Source: Lentzea sp. NEAU-D7 (GTDB lineage: Bacteria > Actinomycetota > Actinomycetes > Mycobacteriales > Pseudonocardiaceae). Taken from it: a stretch of DNA of 64,000 bases. The stretch is taken from the NCBI RefSeq assembly GCF_026242055.1, contig NZ_JAPJDL010000008.1, positions 186,001 to 250,000 on the forward strand. The letters run 5' to 3'. The translations under genes were made by a program, and so were the position numbers. The notes below the pieces were generated by a model. That model ran no database searches. It was not told the DNA's origin and saw only the letters and a list, made by a program, of their open reading frames with translations. Positions 57,935-64,000 of the stretch are shown here, piece by piece; position 1 is the stretch's first letter, and each line of letters starts with the position of its first letter.

Positions 57935-59020
57935 ATGACGGAGATCAGGGAATTCCACATCGCGGTCGACGACGCCGACATCGAGGAGTTGCGGGCTCGT
58001 CTGGCGCGGACGCGGTGGACCGACCAGGTCGCGGGGGCCGGGTCGCGCTACGGCGACGACGTCGCGGACGTGCGGGAGACGGCCCGGTACTGGGCCGAGG
58101 AGTTCGACTGGCGGGCGGTGGAGGCGAGGCTCAACTCGTTCCCGCAGTTCGTCACCGAGATCGACGGCACGAACGTTCACTTCCTGCACGTGACGAGCCC
58201 GAACCCGGACGCGCTGCCGTTGCTGCTGATCCACGGCTGGCCGGGTTCGGTCATGGAGTTCGTCGACGTCGTCGAGCACCTGCGCGAGGACCACCACCTG
58301 GTGATCCCGTCGATCCCGGGCTTCGGGTTCTCCGGGCCGACGACGCGGATCGGCTGGCACTCCGGGCGCGTCGCTACGGCGTTCGCGGAGCTGATGGCGC
58401 GGCTGGGGTACCGGCGCTACGGGGTGCACGGCAACGACGCGGGGGCGATCATCGCGCCCCAGGTCGGACAGGCCGATCCGGAGCACGTGGTGGGGGTGCA
58501 CGTCACGCAGATCTTCTCGTTCCCCTCGGGTGACCCGGCGGAGATGGAGGGCCTGACCGAGGACGACTTCCGGCGTCTGGGGGTGCTGCAGAACTTCTGG
58601 GAGACCATGTCGGGGTACGCGAAGCTGCAGCAGTCACGGCCGCAGAACGTGGCGTTCGCGCTCGCGGACTCCCCCGTCGGCCAGCTCGCCTGGACGATGC
58701 AGCTGATGGGCGAACCGGCCGTGACGAGGGACTTCCTGCTCGCGAACGTGGCGATCTACTGGTTCACCGGCACCGCGGGGTCCAGCGCGCGGCTGTACTT
58801 CGAGGACGCGCACCGCGAGGACCAGCCCGCGGAGCCGACGACGGTGCCGACGGGTGTCGCGATCTTCCCCGACGACTTCCAGACCATCCGCCGCTTCGCC
58901 GAACGCGACCACCGCAACATCGTGCACTGGTCGGAGTTCGAGACCGGCGGGCACTACTCCGGGCACGACTCGCCGGAACTGCTGGCGGGCGACCTGAAGG
59001 TGTTCTTCGCGAAGATGTAG
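57935..59020 (+). CDS. Epoxide hydrolase (microsomal EH-like)
   Basis: 361 residues. N-terminal EHN domain (IREFHIAVDDADIEELRARLARTRW), then the hydrolase fold with oxyanion loop LLIHGWPGS and nucleophile region VHGNDAGAII (the Asp of the usual GGDWG). The catalytic His is in TGGHYSGHDSPE at the C-terminus; the Trp/Tyr lid (YYWFTG-like AIYWFTGTAG) fits. It opens epoxides. Divergent from the WYL gene, its possible regulator; the next gene follows after 2 bases. Confidence 0.9.
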   Translation: MTEIREFHIAVDDADIEELRARLARTRWTDQVAGAGSRYGDDVADVRETARYWAEEFDWRAVEARLNSFPQFVTEIDGTNVHFLHVTSPNPDALPLLLIHGWPGSVMEFVDVVEHLREDHHLVIPSIPGFGFSGPTTRIGWHSGRVATAFAELMARLGYRRYGVHGNDAGAIIAPQVGQADPEHVVGVHVTQIFSFPSGDPAEMEGLTEDDFRRLGVLQNFWETMSGYAKLQQSRPQNVAFALADSPVGQLAWTMQLMGEPAVTRDFLLANVAIYWFTGTAGSSARLYFEDAHREDQPAEPTTVPTGVAIFPDDFQTIRRFAERDHRNIVHWSEFETGGHYSGHDSPELLAGDLKVFFAKM

Positions 59021-59022
59021 CC

Positions 59023-59772
59023 ATGCCGCAGTGGATCGAGGCGGGGATCTGGGGACTGGCCGGTGGCGGCGCGCTCGTGGCGGGCGCGCTCGTCGCCTGG
59101 TTCCTGCGCGTGCCCCGCGACGTCGTGGCCGTCGTGATGGCGTTCGGCGCCGGGGTGCTGACCGCGGCGGCGGCGTTCGAGCTGATGGACGAGGCGGAGA
59201 AGACCGGCGGTCTGCTCGCCACCTCCGCCGGGTTCCTCGGTGGCGCGGTCGGCTACGTGCTGGCGAACCTGGTGCTCGCGCGGCGCGGGGCGCGGCACCG
59301 CAAGCGCAGCAGCAACCAGCCGACCGAGGACGAGCAGGCGGGCAGCGGCACCGCGATCGCCGTGGGAGCGCTGCTCGACGGCGTCCCCGAGTCGGTCGTG
59401 CTGGGCGTGTCGCTGCTCAGCGGCGGCGGCGTCGGGGTGGCGATGCTGGCGGCGGTGGTCATCTCGAACGTCCCGGAAGGGCTCTCCAGCGTCGCCGGCA
59501 TGAAACAGGCCGGTCGCGGGCCCGGTTACGTGTTCGGGGTGTGGGGTGCGATCGCCGTGGCCAGCGGGCTGTCCGCCGCCCTGGGGAACCTGCTGCTCGA
59601 CGGCGCGTCACCGCAGCTCATCGCCGTGATCACCGCGGTCGCGGCGGGGGCGATCCTGGCGATGATCGCGGACACCATGATCCCCGAGGCCTACGAGCGG
59701 GCCCGCCTCTACACCGGGCTGTGCACCACCGCGGGCTTCCTCACGGCGTTCGTGGTGGAGCGGCTGGGCTAG
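59023..59772 (+). CDS. ZIP family metal transporter
   Basis: 249 residues with about seven TM segments, ATG 2 bases after the epoxide hydrolase stop. ZIP-like membrane motifs are GALLDGVPESVVLGVSL (TM4) and VVISNVPEGLSSVAGM (TM5), where the usual His of TM4 (HNxPEG) is replaced by Asp. A histidine/arginine loop (RHRKRSS) lies between TM3 and TM4. Likely moves zinc or another divalent cation; the direction cannot be read. Confidence 0.85.
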   Translation: MPQWIEAGIWGLAGGGALVAGALVAWFLRVPRDVVAVVMAFGAGVLTAAAAFELMDEAEKTGGLLATSAGFLGGAVGYVLANLVLARRGARHRKRSSNQPTEDEQAGSGTAIAVGALLDGVPESVVLGVSLLSGGGVGVAMLAAVVISNVPEGLSSVAGMKQAGRGPGYVFGVWGAIAVASGLSAALGNLLLDGASPQLIAVITAVAAGAILAMIADTMIPEAYERARLYTGLCTTAGFLTAFVVERLG

Positions 59773-59782
59773 ATTCCCCGGT

Positions 59783-60145
59783 GTGGTGATCGGTGAGTTC
59801 TACGACGTGGTGATCGACTGCCCCGACCCCGGCGCGCTCGCCGAGTTCTACCGGCAGGTCGTCGGCGGTGAGATCACCGACTCCGACGGCGACTGGACCA
59901 CGCTCGTCACGGCCGGCGGCCGGCGCCTGTCGTTCCAGCGCGTCGAGGACTACTCGCCGCCGCGCTGGCCCGGCCAGGAACACCCCCAGCAGATCCACCT
60001 CGACGTCCTGGTCGCCGATCTCGACGTCGCCGAGCCGCTCGTGCTGGCCCTGGGCGCGACCCTGCTCGAGGGCTCGTCCGGGCACGCCGGGTTCCGCGTC
60101 TACGCCGACCCCGCCGGGCATCCGTTCTGCCTGGTGACCAGCTAG
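59783..60145 (+). CDS. VOC family protein (glyoxalase-like)
   Basis: 120 residues from a GTG at 59783. VOC fold: EFYDVVIDCPDPGALAEFYRQVVGG and the end FRVYADPAGHPFCLV. Members bind metal and act on diverse substrates. In the same direction as the epoxide hydrolase and ZIP genes, 10 bp behind the latter. Its last 4 bases overlap the convergent methyltransferase gene. Confidence 0.88.
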   Translation: MVIGEFYDVVIDCPDPGALAEFYRQVVGGEITDSDGDWTTLVTAGGRRLSFQRVEDYSPPRWPGQEHPQQIHLDVLVADLDVAEPLVLALGATLLEGSSGHAGFRVYADPAGHPFCLVTS

Positions 60146-60771
60146 GCGCGCCAGACCGTGGCGGAACGGGTCTCGGTGCTCTCCAGCGTCAGCGGCACCG
60201 GCACCTCGTAGCGGGCGCACACGGTGAACCGGTCGCGGGGCAGGTGCGCGCGGTCCGGGTCCCCGAGCAGCACCACTGCACCCCGCGCCGCGGCCCTGCT
60301 CAGGAACGGCAGCACCAGCGCGGTGATCTCCGCGTCGTAGAACACGTCCCCGGCCAGCACGACGTCGGCGCCGTGCGCGTCGCTGTCGAGCTGGTCGCCC
60401 TCCAGCGTGCTCACCGCGACGCCGTTGGCCGCGGCGTTGAGCTGCACCGCCGCGAGCGCCAGCGGGTCGATGTCGTTGGCGGTCACCACGTCCGCCCCGG
60501 CCAGTGCCGCGGCGATCGCCACCAGACCCGAGCCCGAGGCCAGGTCGAAGACCTTCCTGTCCCGCACCAGCCCGGCGTTGTCGAGCAGGTGCCGCGCCAG
60601 CGCCTGCCCACCCGCCCACGGGAACGCCCAGAACGGCGGCTGGTCGTGCCGGGTCAGCTCCCACAGGCCCATCGCCTCCGCCGCGCTGTGCAGCGCCACC
60701 TCGGGCACCAGCGGCACGGGGGCCAGCGTCGTGTGGGCGAGCACGAAGTCGGTGAGCGTGGGCGCGGACAT
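60142..60771 (-). CDS. Class I methyltransferase, protein-lysine MTase-like
   Basis: 209 residues from ATG 60771. SAM motif KVFDLASGSGLVAIAAALAGADVVTANDIDPLALAAVQLNA (near residue 72) and VVLAGDVFYDAEITALVLPF. It resembles the ETFB/L11-type lysine methyltransferases, but the substrate is unknown. Start ATG fits the N-terminal helix. Convergent with the VOC gene and 57 bp from the SDR stop. Confidence 0.85.
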   Translation of the reverse strand: MSAPTLTDFVLAHTTLAPVPLVPEVALHSAAEAMGLWELTRHDQPPFWAFPWAGGQALARHLLDNAGLVRDRKVFDLASGSGLVAIAAALAGADVVTANDIDPLALAAVQLNAAANGVAVSTLEGDQLDSDAHGADVVLAGDVFYDAEITALVLPFLSRAAARGAVVLLGDPDRAHLPRDRFTVCARYEVPVPLTLESTETRSATVWRA

Positions 60772-60828
60772 GACGGAGAAGCTTAGGGGCAGCGCGAACA
60801 CCGGCCGCAGAGGCGAAAGGCCACAGGT

Positions 60829-61527
60829 TCACATGCCGCCGGCCACCCGCAGGATCGCGCCCGTCGTGTACGAGGCCTCCTCCGACAGCAGCCACGCGAT
60901 GGCGTTCGCGATCTCGCCGGACTCACCGGGACGGCCCAGCGGGATCCGGGCGGCGACGCGATCGGGGCGGCCGGGGTCGCCGGACAGGTGGTGGATGTCG
61001 GTGCGGATCGTGCCGGGCTGCACGCAGTTGACCCGGATCCCGCGTGGCGCCAGCTCCTTGGCCAGGCCGATCGTCAGCGCGTCCACGGCCGCCTTGGTGG
61101 CGGCGTAGTGCACGTACTCCCCCGGACTGCCCAGCGTCGCCGCCCCGGACGAGACGTTCACGATCGCGCCGCGGCTCATCCGCCGGGCCGCCTCGCGGGC
61201 CACGAAGATCGCGCCGACGAGGTTGACGTCCACCACCCGGCGCAGGTCCTCCGTCCGCAGCTCCGCGAGCGGCCCGGACGGGGAGGTGATGCCGGCGTTG
61301 CTCACCACGCCGGTGATGTCGTCCCCGGCCGCGTCGAACAGGCGCGCCACATCGGCCTCGTCCGCCGTGTCCGCCCGGACGGCGAGCACGCCGAGCTCGG
61401 CCTCCAGCGCCCGCGCCTCGTCCTCGGCCCGCCGGTAGCTGATCACGACCCGGTGCCCGTCGCGCACGAGCCTGCGCGCGGTCGCGGCCCCGATACCCCG
61501 GCTTCCCCCGGTGATCACCGTAGTCAT
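60829..61527 (-). CDS. Short-chain dehydrogenase (FabG-like)
   Basis: 232 residues. Cofactor motif TGGSRGIGAATARRL, NNAG variant SNAGITSP, catalytic Ser in NVSSGAATLG and YVHYAATKAAVDAL (YxxxK). C-terminal ARIPLGRPGESGEIANAIAWLLSEEASYTTG is typical of FabG-type reductases. Divergent from a PadR gene with 42 bp between; probable target of that regulator. Confidence 0.92.
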   Translation of the reverse strand: MTTVITGGSRGIGAATARRLVRDGHRVVISYRRAEDEARALEAELGVLAVRADTADEADVARLFDAAGDDITGVVSNAGITSPSGPLAELRTEDLRRVVDVNLVGAIFVAREAARRMSRGAIVNVSSGAATLGSPGEYVHYAATKAAVDALTIGLAKELAPRGIRVNCVQPGTIRTDIHHLSGDPGRPDRVAARIPLGRPGESGEIANAIAWLLSEEASYTTGAILRVAGGM

Positions 61528-61550
61528 GCCGCCCAGCCTATACTCGGCAC

Positions 61551-61571
61551 CGGATATACGGGAGCGGATAT
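61551..61571. promoter_or_regulatory. Direct repeat CGGATAT at the PadR start
   Basis: CGGATAT occurs at 61551-61557 and 61565-61571, the second overlapping the ATG. It lies in the 42-bp gap between the SDR and PadR genes and may be a PadR binding site. Confidence 0.35.
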
Positions 61572-62157
61572 GACGTTCAAGCGCACGAACCCCCTGGCCC
61601 TGGCGGTGCTGGCCCTGCTGTCGGAGCGGCCCATGCACCCCTACGAGATGGCGCAGACCATGCGGGAACGCCACCAGGAGGAGGTCATCAAGCTCAACTA
61701 CGGCTCGCTGTACACGGTGGTGGAGTCACTGCGCGGCCACGAGCTGATCACCGCCTCCGCCGTGCAGAAGGCCGGCAACCGCCCCGAGCGCACCGTCTAC
61801 GCCGTCACCGCCGCGGGCACGGCCGAGCTGCACGACTGGCTGCGCGACCTGATCGCCGTGCCCGCCAAGGAGTACCCGCGCTTCGAGGCCGGGATCTCCC
61901 TGGTCGGCCTGCTGCCCCCGGCCGACGCGCTGGAACTGGTGCAGCAGCGCGAAGCCGCCGTCGGTGAGCAGCTCGCCGCGCTGGCGGTGCTGCTGGAGAA
62001 GCTCGCCGGCATGGGACTGCCGCAGCTCGCGTGGATCGAGCTCGACTACCGGATGGCCGTGCTGCGCGCCGAACGCGCCTGGCTGGCCTGGTTCGCCACC
62101 GCCACCCGCGAGGGCACCGTCGGCGGCTACGACGACTGGGAGGACAGACACCGATGA
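61570..62157 (+). CDS. PadR family transcriptional regulator
   Basis: 195 residues. Winged helix: NPLALAVLALLSERPMHPYEMAQTMRERH, then LNYGSLYTVVESLRGHELITAS and the wing PERTVYAVTAAGTAEL. C-terminal helical dimerisation region (ALELVQQREAAVGEQLAAL). It overlaps the next gene by 4 bases (ATGA), so the two are coupled; the neighbour could be its effector partner. Confidence 0.92.
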   Translation: MTFKRTNPLALAVLALLSERPMHPYEMAQTMRERHQEEVIKLNYGSLYTVVESLRGHELITASAVQKAGNRPERTVYAVTAAGTAELHDWLRDLIAVPAKEYPRFEAGISLVGLLPPADALELVQQREAAVGEQLAALAVLLEKLAGMGLPQLAWIELDYRMAVLRAERAWLAWFATATREGTVGGYDDWEDRHR

Positions 62158-62477
62158 GACTGCTGTTCGAAGTGACCGGCGTGGTGCACGCGCCGCTGGA
62201 GGACGTGCGCGCGCGGATGTTCGCCGACGCCGGCGAGTCCGGGCCGCACCGGCTCGTGGACCGCGAGCAGGGCGTGATCGCCTACTGGGGCGACTGGTGG
62301 TACCGCGGCGAGGACACTCTGCACCCCCATCCCGAGGGCGCGCTCCTGCGCCACCGCGTCTACAACATCGCCAGGCAGGGCAACTGGGCGCCCTACCTGG
62401 CGAACAAGCTGTTCCTCGGCTACCGCGCCAAGCTCGAGGCGTCGATGCGCGACCGGGTGCGGCGGTTTCAGAGCTGA
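62154..62477 (+). CDS. Small SRPBCC-like protein, coupled to PadR
   Basis: 107 residues, ATG overlapping the PadR stop. Start (MRLLFEVTGVVHAPLEDVRARMF) and the end helix resemble SRPBCC domains, but it is shorter than usual. Function unknown. The 3' end overlaps the convergent DoxX gene by 10 bp. Confidence 0.7.
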   Translation: MRLLFEVTGVVHAPLEDVRARMFADAGESGPHRLVDREQGVIAYWGDWWYRGEDTLHPHPEGALLRHRVYNIARQGNWAPYLANKLFLGYRAKLEASMRDRVRRFQS

Positions 62478-62839
62478 CCGAAGCGCACGACCGCCACGAA
62501 CACCGCCAGCGCGCACAGCACCAGGTTGATCGGCACCGTGGCGCCCTCACCACGACGGATGTGTGTGATCGCGGCACCCACCTGCACCAGCGCCAGGCCG
62601 AGCGCCGCGATGGGGGTGAGGATCGGCGCGACACCGGTCAGCCACGGCAGCACCAGCCCGAGCGCGCCCGCGACCTCGACCGCGCCGATGCCCTTGACCT
62701 GCCCGGACGTGAAATCTCCCGCCCAGGCCATCCTCGGCTCGGCCAGCAGGTCCTGTTTGGCCTTGACCAGCTTGGTGAAGCCCGCCATCAGGTACAGGGC
62801 AGCCAGCACACCCGACACGATCCACACCGCGACGTTCAT
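62468..62839 (-). CDS. DoxX family membrane protein
   Basis: 123 residues, ATG 62839. Four TM segments: VWIVSGVLAALYLMAGFTKL, IGAVEVAGALGLVLPWL, ILTPIAALGLALVQVGAAI, and INLVLCALAVFVAVVRF. DoxX-like proteins are quinone-linked membrane proteins; role here unknown. Divergent from the sucrase/ferredoxin-like gene with a 109-bp gap. Confidence 0.85.
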   Translation of the reverse strand: MNVAVWIVSGVLAALYLMAGFTKLVKAKQDLLAEPRMAWAGDFTSGQVKGIGAVEVAGALGLVLPWLTGVAPILTPIAALGLALVQVGAAITHIRRGEGATVPINLVLCALAVFVAVVRFGQL

Positions 62840-62899
62840 GACCGAGAACCTAGCCCCGCGCCAGGGAGGCCAACCAGAGATGCCGCAACTCACAGATCA

Positions 62900-62917
62900 A
62901 CTAAGGGTCGCCTTAGT
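62900..62917. promoter_or_regulatory. Inverted repeat before the sucrase/ferredoxin-like gene
   Basis: Perfect arms ACTAAGG (62900-62906) and CCTTAGT (62911-62917) around GTCG, in an AT-rich promoter with TATAGA (62935-62940) as possible -10. It loosely recalls an IdeR/DtxR iron box; the regulator is not known. Confidence 0.45.
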
Positions 62918-62948
62918 CATCACCCGAACGGCCGTATAGAGTGTGCAG

Positions 62949-63812
62949 ATGAGGTGCTCGACACTCTCCGGCTTCGCGGGCGAACCGCTGGCCGGTACGG
63001 CCGCGACCGCGACGGCGTGGCTGTGCCTGGAACAGCCGGGCCCCTGGGGCCGCGACGCCCTGACGGAGAGCCACCTCGACCCCGAACTGGGCGCCGAGCT
63101 GCAGCGCCGCGCCGCCGGCACCGGTGTGCGCATCCTGCTGATCCGCCGTCCCGGCAGGCACGCCGACGACCACGTCCCCACGACCCGCCGCCTGTACCTG
63201 GCCTCGGCGAAGCCCGGCGCCTCCTGGCTGGAACAGGCCGACCTGGCCACGCCGGAGGAAGCCCTCGAGCTCGACTTCGAGGCGCTGGGAGCGGGCCGCT
63301 CCACCGCGTTCGGCACCCCGGTCCGCGACCCGTTGCTGCTGATCTGCACCAACAGCAAGCGCGACGTCTGCTGCGCCCTGTACGGCCGCCCGATCGCCAC
63401 CGCGCTGAACCTGTGGGAGTGCACCCACACCGGCGGCCACCGCTTCGCGCCCACCGGGGTGCTGCTGCCCACCGGTCACCTGTACGGACGACTCGACCAC
63501 CAGTTGGCCCAGCGCGTCGTCACGGAGGGCATCGTCGCCGACCGCTGCCGCGGCCGCTCCTGCTTCACCCCGCGAGGGCAGGTTGCCGAGGTCGCCGTGC
63601 GCGAGAAGATCAGCGAGACCCGCGACGTGCTGACCGTCGTGGCCGAGACCCCGGACTCCGCCACGGTGCGGCACGCCGACGGGCGGGAGTGGCGGGTGGC
63701 GCTGACCGAGCAGCCGGTGCCACCGCGGCCCGCGAGCTGCGGCAAGTCGCCGGACATCGCGATCGCGCTGGTGGCGACGGCGATCGACGAGCTGGCGAAG
63801 GTCTGCCGCTGA
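62949..63812 (+). CDS. Sucrase/ferredoxin-like family protein
   Basis: 287 residues from ATG 62949 (GTG 62943 also possible). Family features: GTAATATAWLCLEQPGPWG at the N-terminus and the thioredoxin-like ferredoxin domain with CTNSKRDVCCALYGRPIA and WECTHTGGHRFAPTGVLLP (2Fe-2S Cys ligands). The family name comes from domain similarity; it is not a sucrase. Likely an electron-transfer or iron-sulfur protein. Confidence 0.88.
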   Translation: MRCSTLSGFAGEPLAGTAATATAWLCLEQPGPWGRDALTESHLDPELGAELQRRAAGTGVRILLIRRPGRHADDHVPTTRRLYLASAKPGASWLEQADLATPEEALELDFEALGAGRSTAFGTPVRDPLLLICTNSKRDVCCALYGRPIATALNLWECTHTGGHRFAPTGVLLPTGHLYGRLDHQLAQRVVTEGIVADRCRGRSCFTPRGQVAEVAVREKISETRDVLTVVAETPDSATVRHADGREWRVALTEQPVPPRPASCGKSPDIAIALVATAIDELAKVCR

Positions 63813-63893
63813 GGGCGTGACCCGAAGATCGGCGTCCTGCTGGGCGTGGATCACCTCGCCGGCGTTGCTGGCGGCGCCGCTAGCCTCGGCCGG

Positions 63894-64000
63894 GTGCCCC
63901 GGCTGATCCACCTCAACGGCCCGACCGGCGTCGGCAAGTCCACGATCGCCGCCCGCTACGCCGCCGACCACCCCGGAACGCTCGACCTCGACGCCGACGA
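63894..64000 (+). CDS. P-loop kinase-like protein, C-terminus beyond the window
   Basis: GTG at 63894, open to the edge (35 codons). Walker A is LIHLNGPTGVGKSTIAARYA, followed by TLDLDADE, the LxxDxD pattern of small-molecule or nucleoside kinases (AAA_33 type). Substrate unknown because most of the gene lies outside. Confidence 0.75.
   Translation, partial: MPRLIHLNGPTGVGKSTIAARYAADHPGTLDLDAD

Noticed and set aside
62900..62917. IdeR/DtxR iron box before the sucrase/ferredoxin-like gene
   Set aside because: Only a loose resemblance; the dyad ACTAAGG/CCTTAGT lacks the usual TTAGGTTAGGCTAACCTAA pattern, so it is listed as an unassigned operator.
1..64000. tRNA, rRNA, CRISPR arrays, insertion sequences
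   Set aside because: Reading both strands I found no cloverleaf-like gene ending in a T-loop, no regular short repeats with spacers and no transposase; a covariance-model scan would be needed to be sure for tRNA.

Overview
The window is high-GC DNA (about 70% by eye) with dense genes, many GTG starts and GC-rich third codon positions. It carries typical actinomycete families: an NHEJ operon (Ku plus a split LigD), a BTAD/NB-ARC (SARP-type) regulator, WYL regulators, DUF664/DinB proteins, a luciferase-like oxidoreductase and an actinobacterial NACHT protein. A soil actinomycete of the Pseudonocardiaceae type is my inference from gene content. I saw no rRNA, tRNA, CRISPR array or insertion sequence.

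Layout. 0-5 kb: partial unknown gene, DsbA/VKOR disulfide pair, small membrane protein, lipoprotein carboxylesterase with its TetR repressor. 5-20 kb: a run of small regulator-target pairs, mostly divergent and each with a dyad between the genes (alcohol dehydrogenase/TetR, FBP protein/TetR, VOC protein/WYL, FAD monooxygenase/MarR, Lrp/M20 peptidase), plus an SRPBCC-ArsR-SRPBCC operon, a VanX-type dipeptidase and a secreted HAF-repeat protein. 19-24 kb: Cys-motif coiled-coil protein, peptide deformylase, HTH protein, Cys-cluster pentapeptide protein, agmatine-deiminase-like protein, hydrolase. 24-32 kb: TetR/FAD monooxygenase pair, secreted M14 carboxypeptidase, and an operon of methyltransferase, two DUF664 paralogs and two flavin-fold proteins. 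32-40 kb: M20 peptidase, a frameshifted LRV/HEAT gene, D-aminopeptidase divergent from a peptide ABC transporter. 40-45 kb: SARP regulator, cupin, AraC/DJ-1 regulator, broken grpB. 45-50 kb: POL, ligase/PE and Ku genes, then a tyrosine recombinase. 50-57 kb: a dif-like chromosome dimer resolution site, third DUF664 gene, SDR/TetR/CadD cluster, large NACHT ATPase. 57-64 kb: WYL operon, epoxide hydrolase, ZIP transporter, PadR operon, DoxX, sucrase/ferredoxin-like protein and the start of a P-loop kinase.

The most interesting part is 48.6-50.2 kb. A 28-bp site at 50117-50144 has the arm-centre-arm form of Xer dif sites, with a right arm close to known XerD-binding arms. A degenerate second copy lies 288 bp away (49829-49856), a long imperfect hairpin sits between them, and an intact tyrosine recombinase gene is adjacent, next to Ku/LigD. 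This suggests the replication terminus and possibly a remnant of an element that used dif. The second highlight is the NACHT (STAND) ATPase at 53842-56757, a candidate anti-phage sensor, whose 3' end overlaps a convergent WYL operon.
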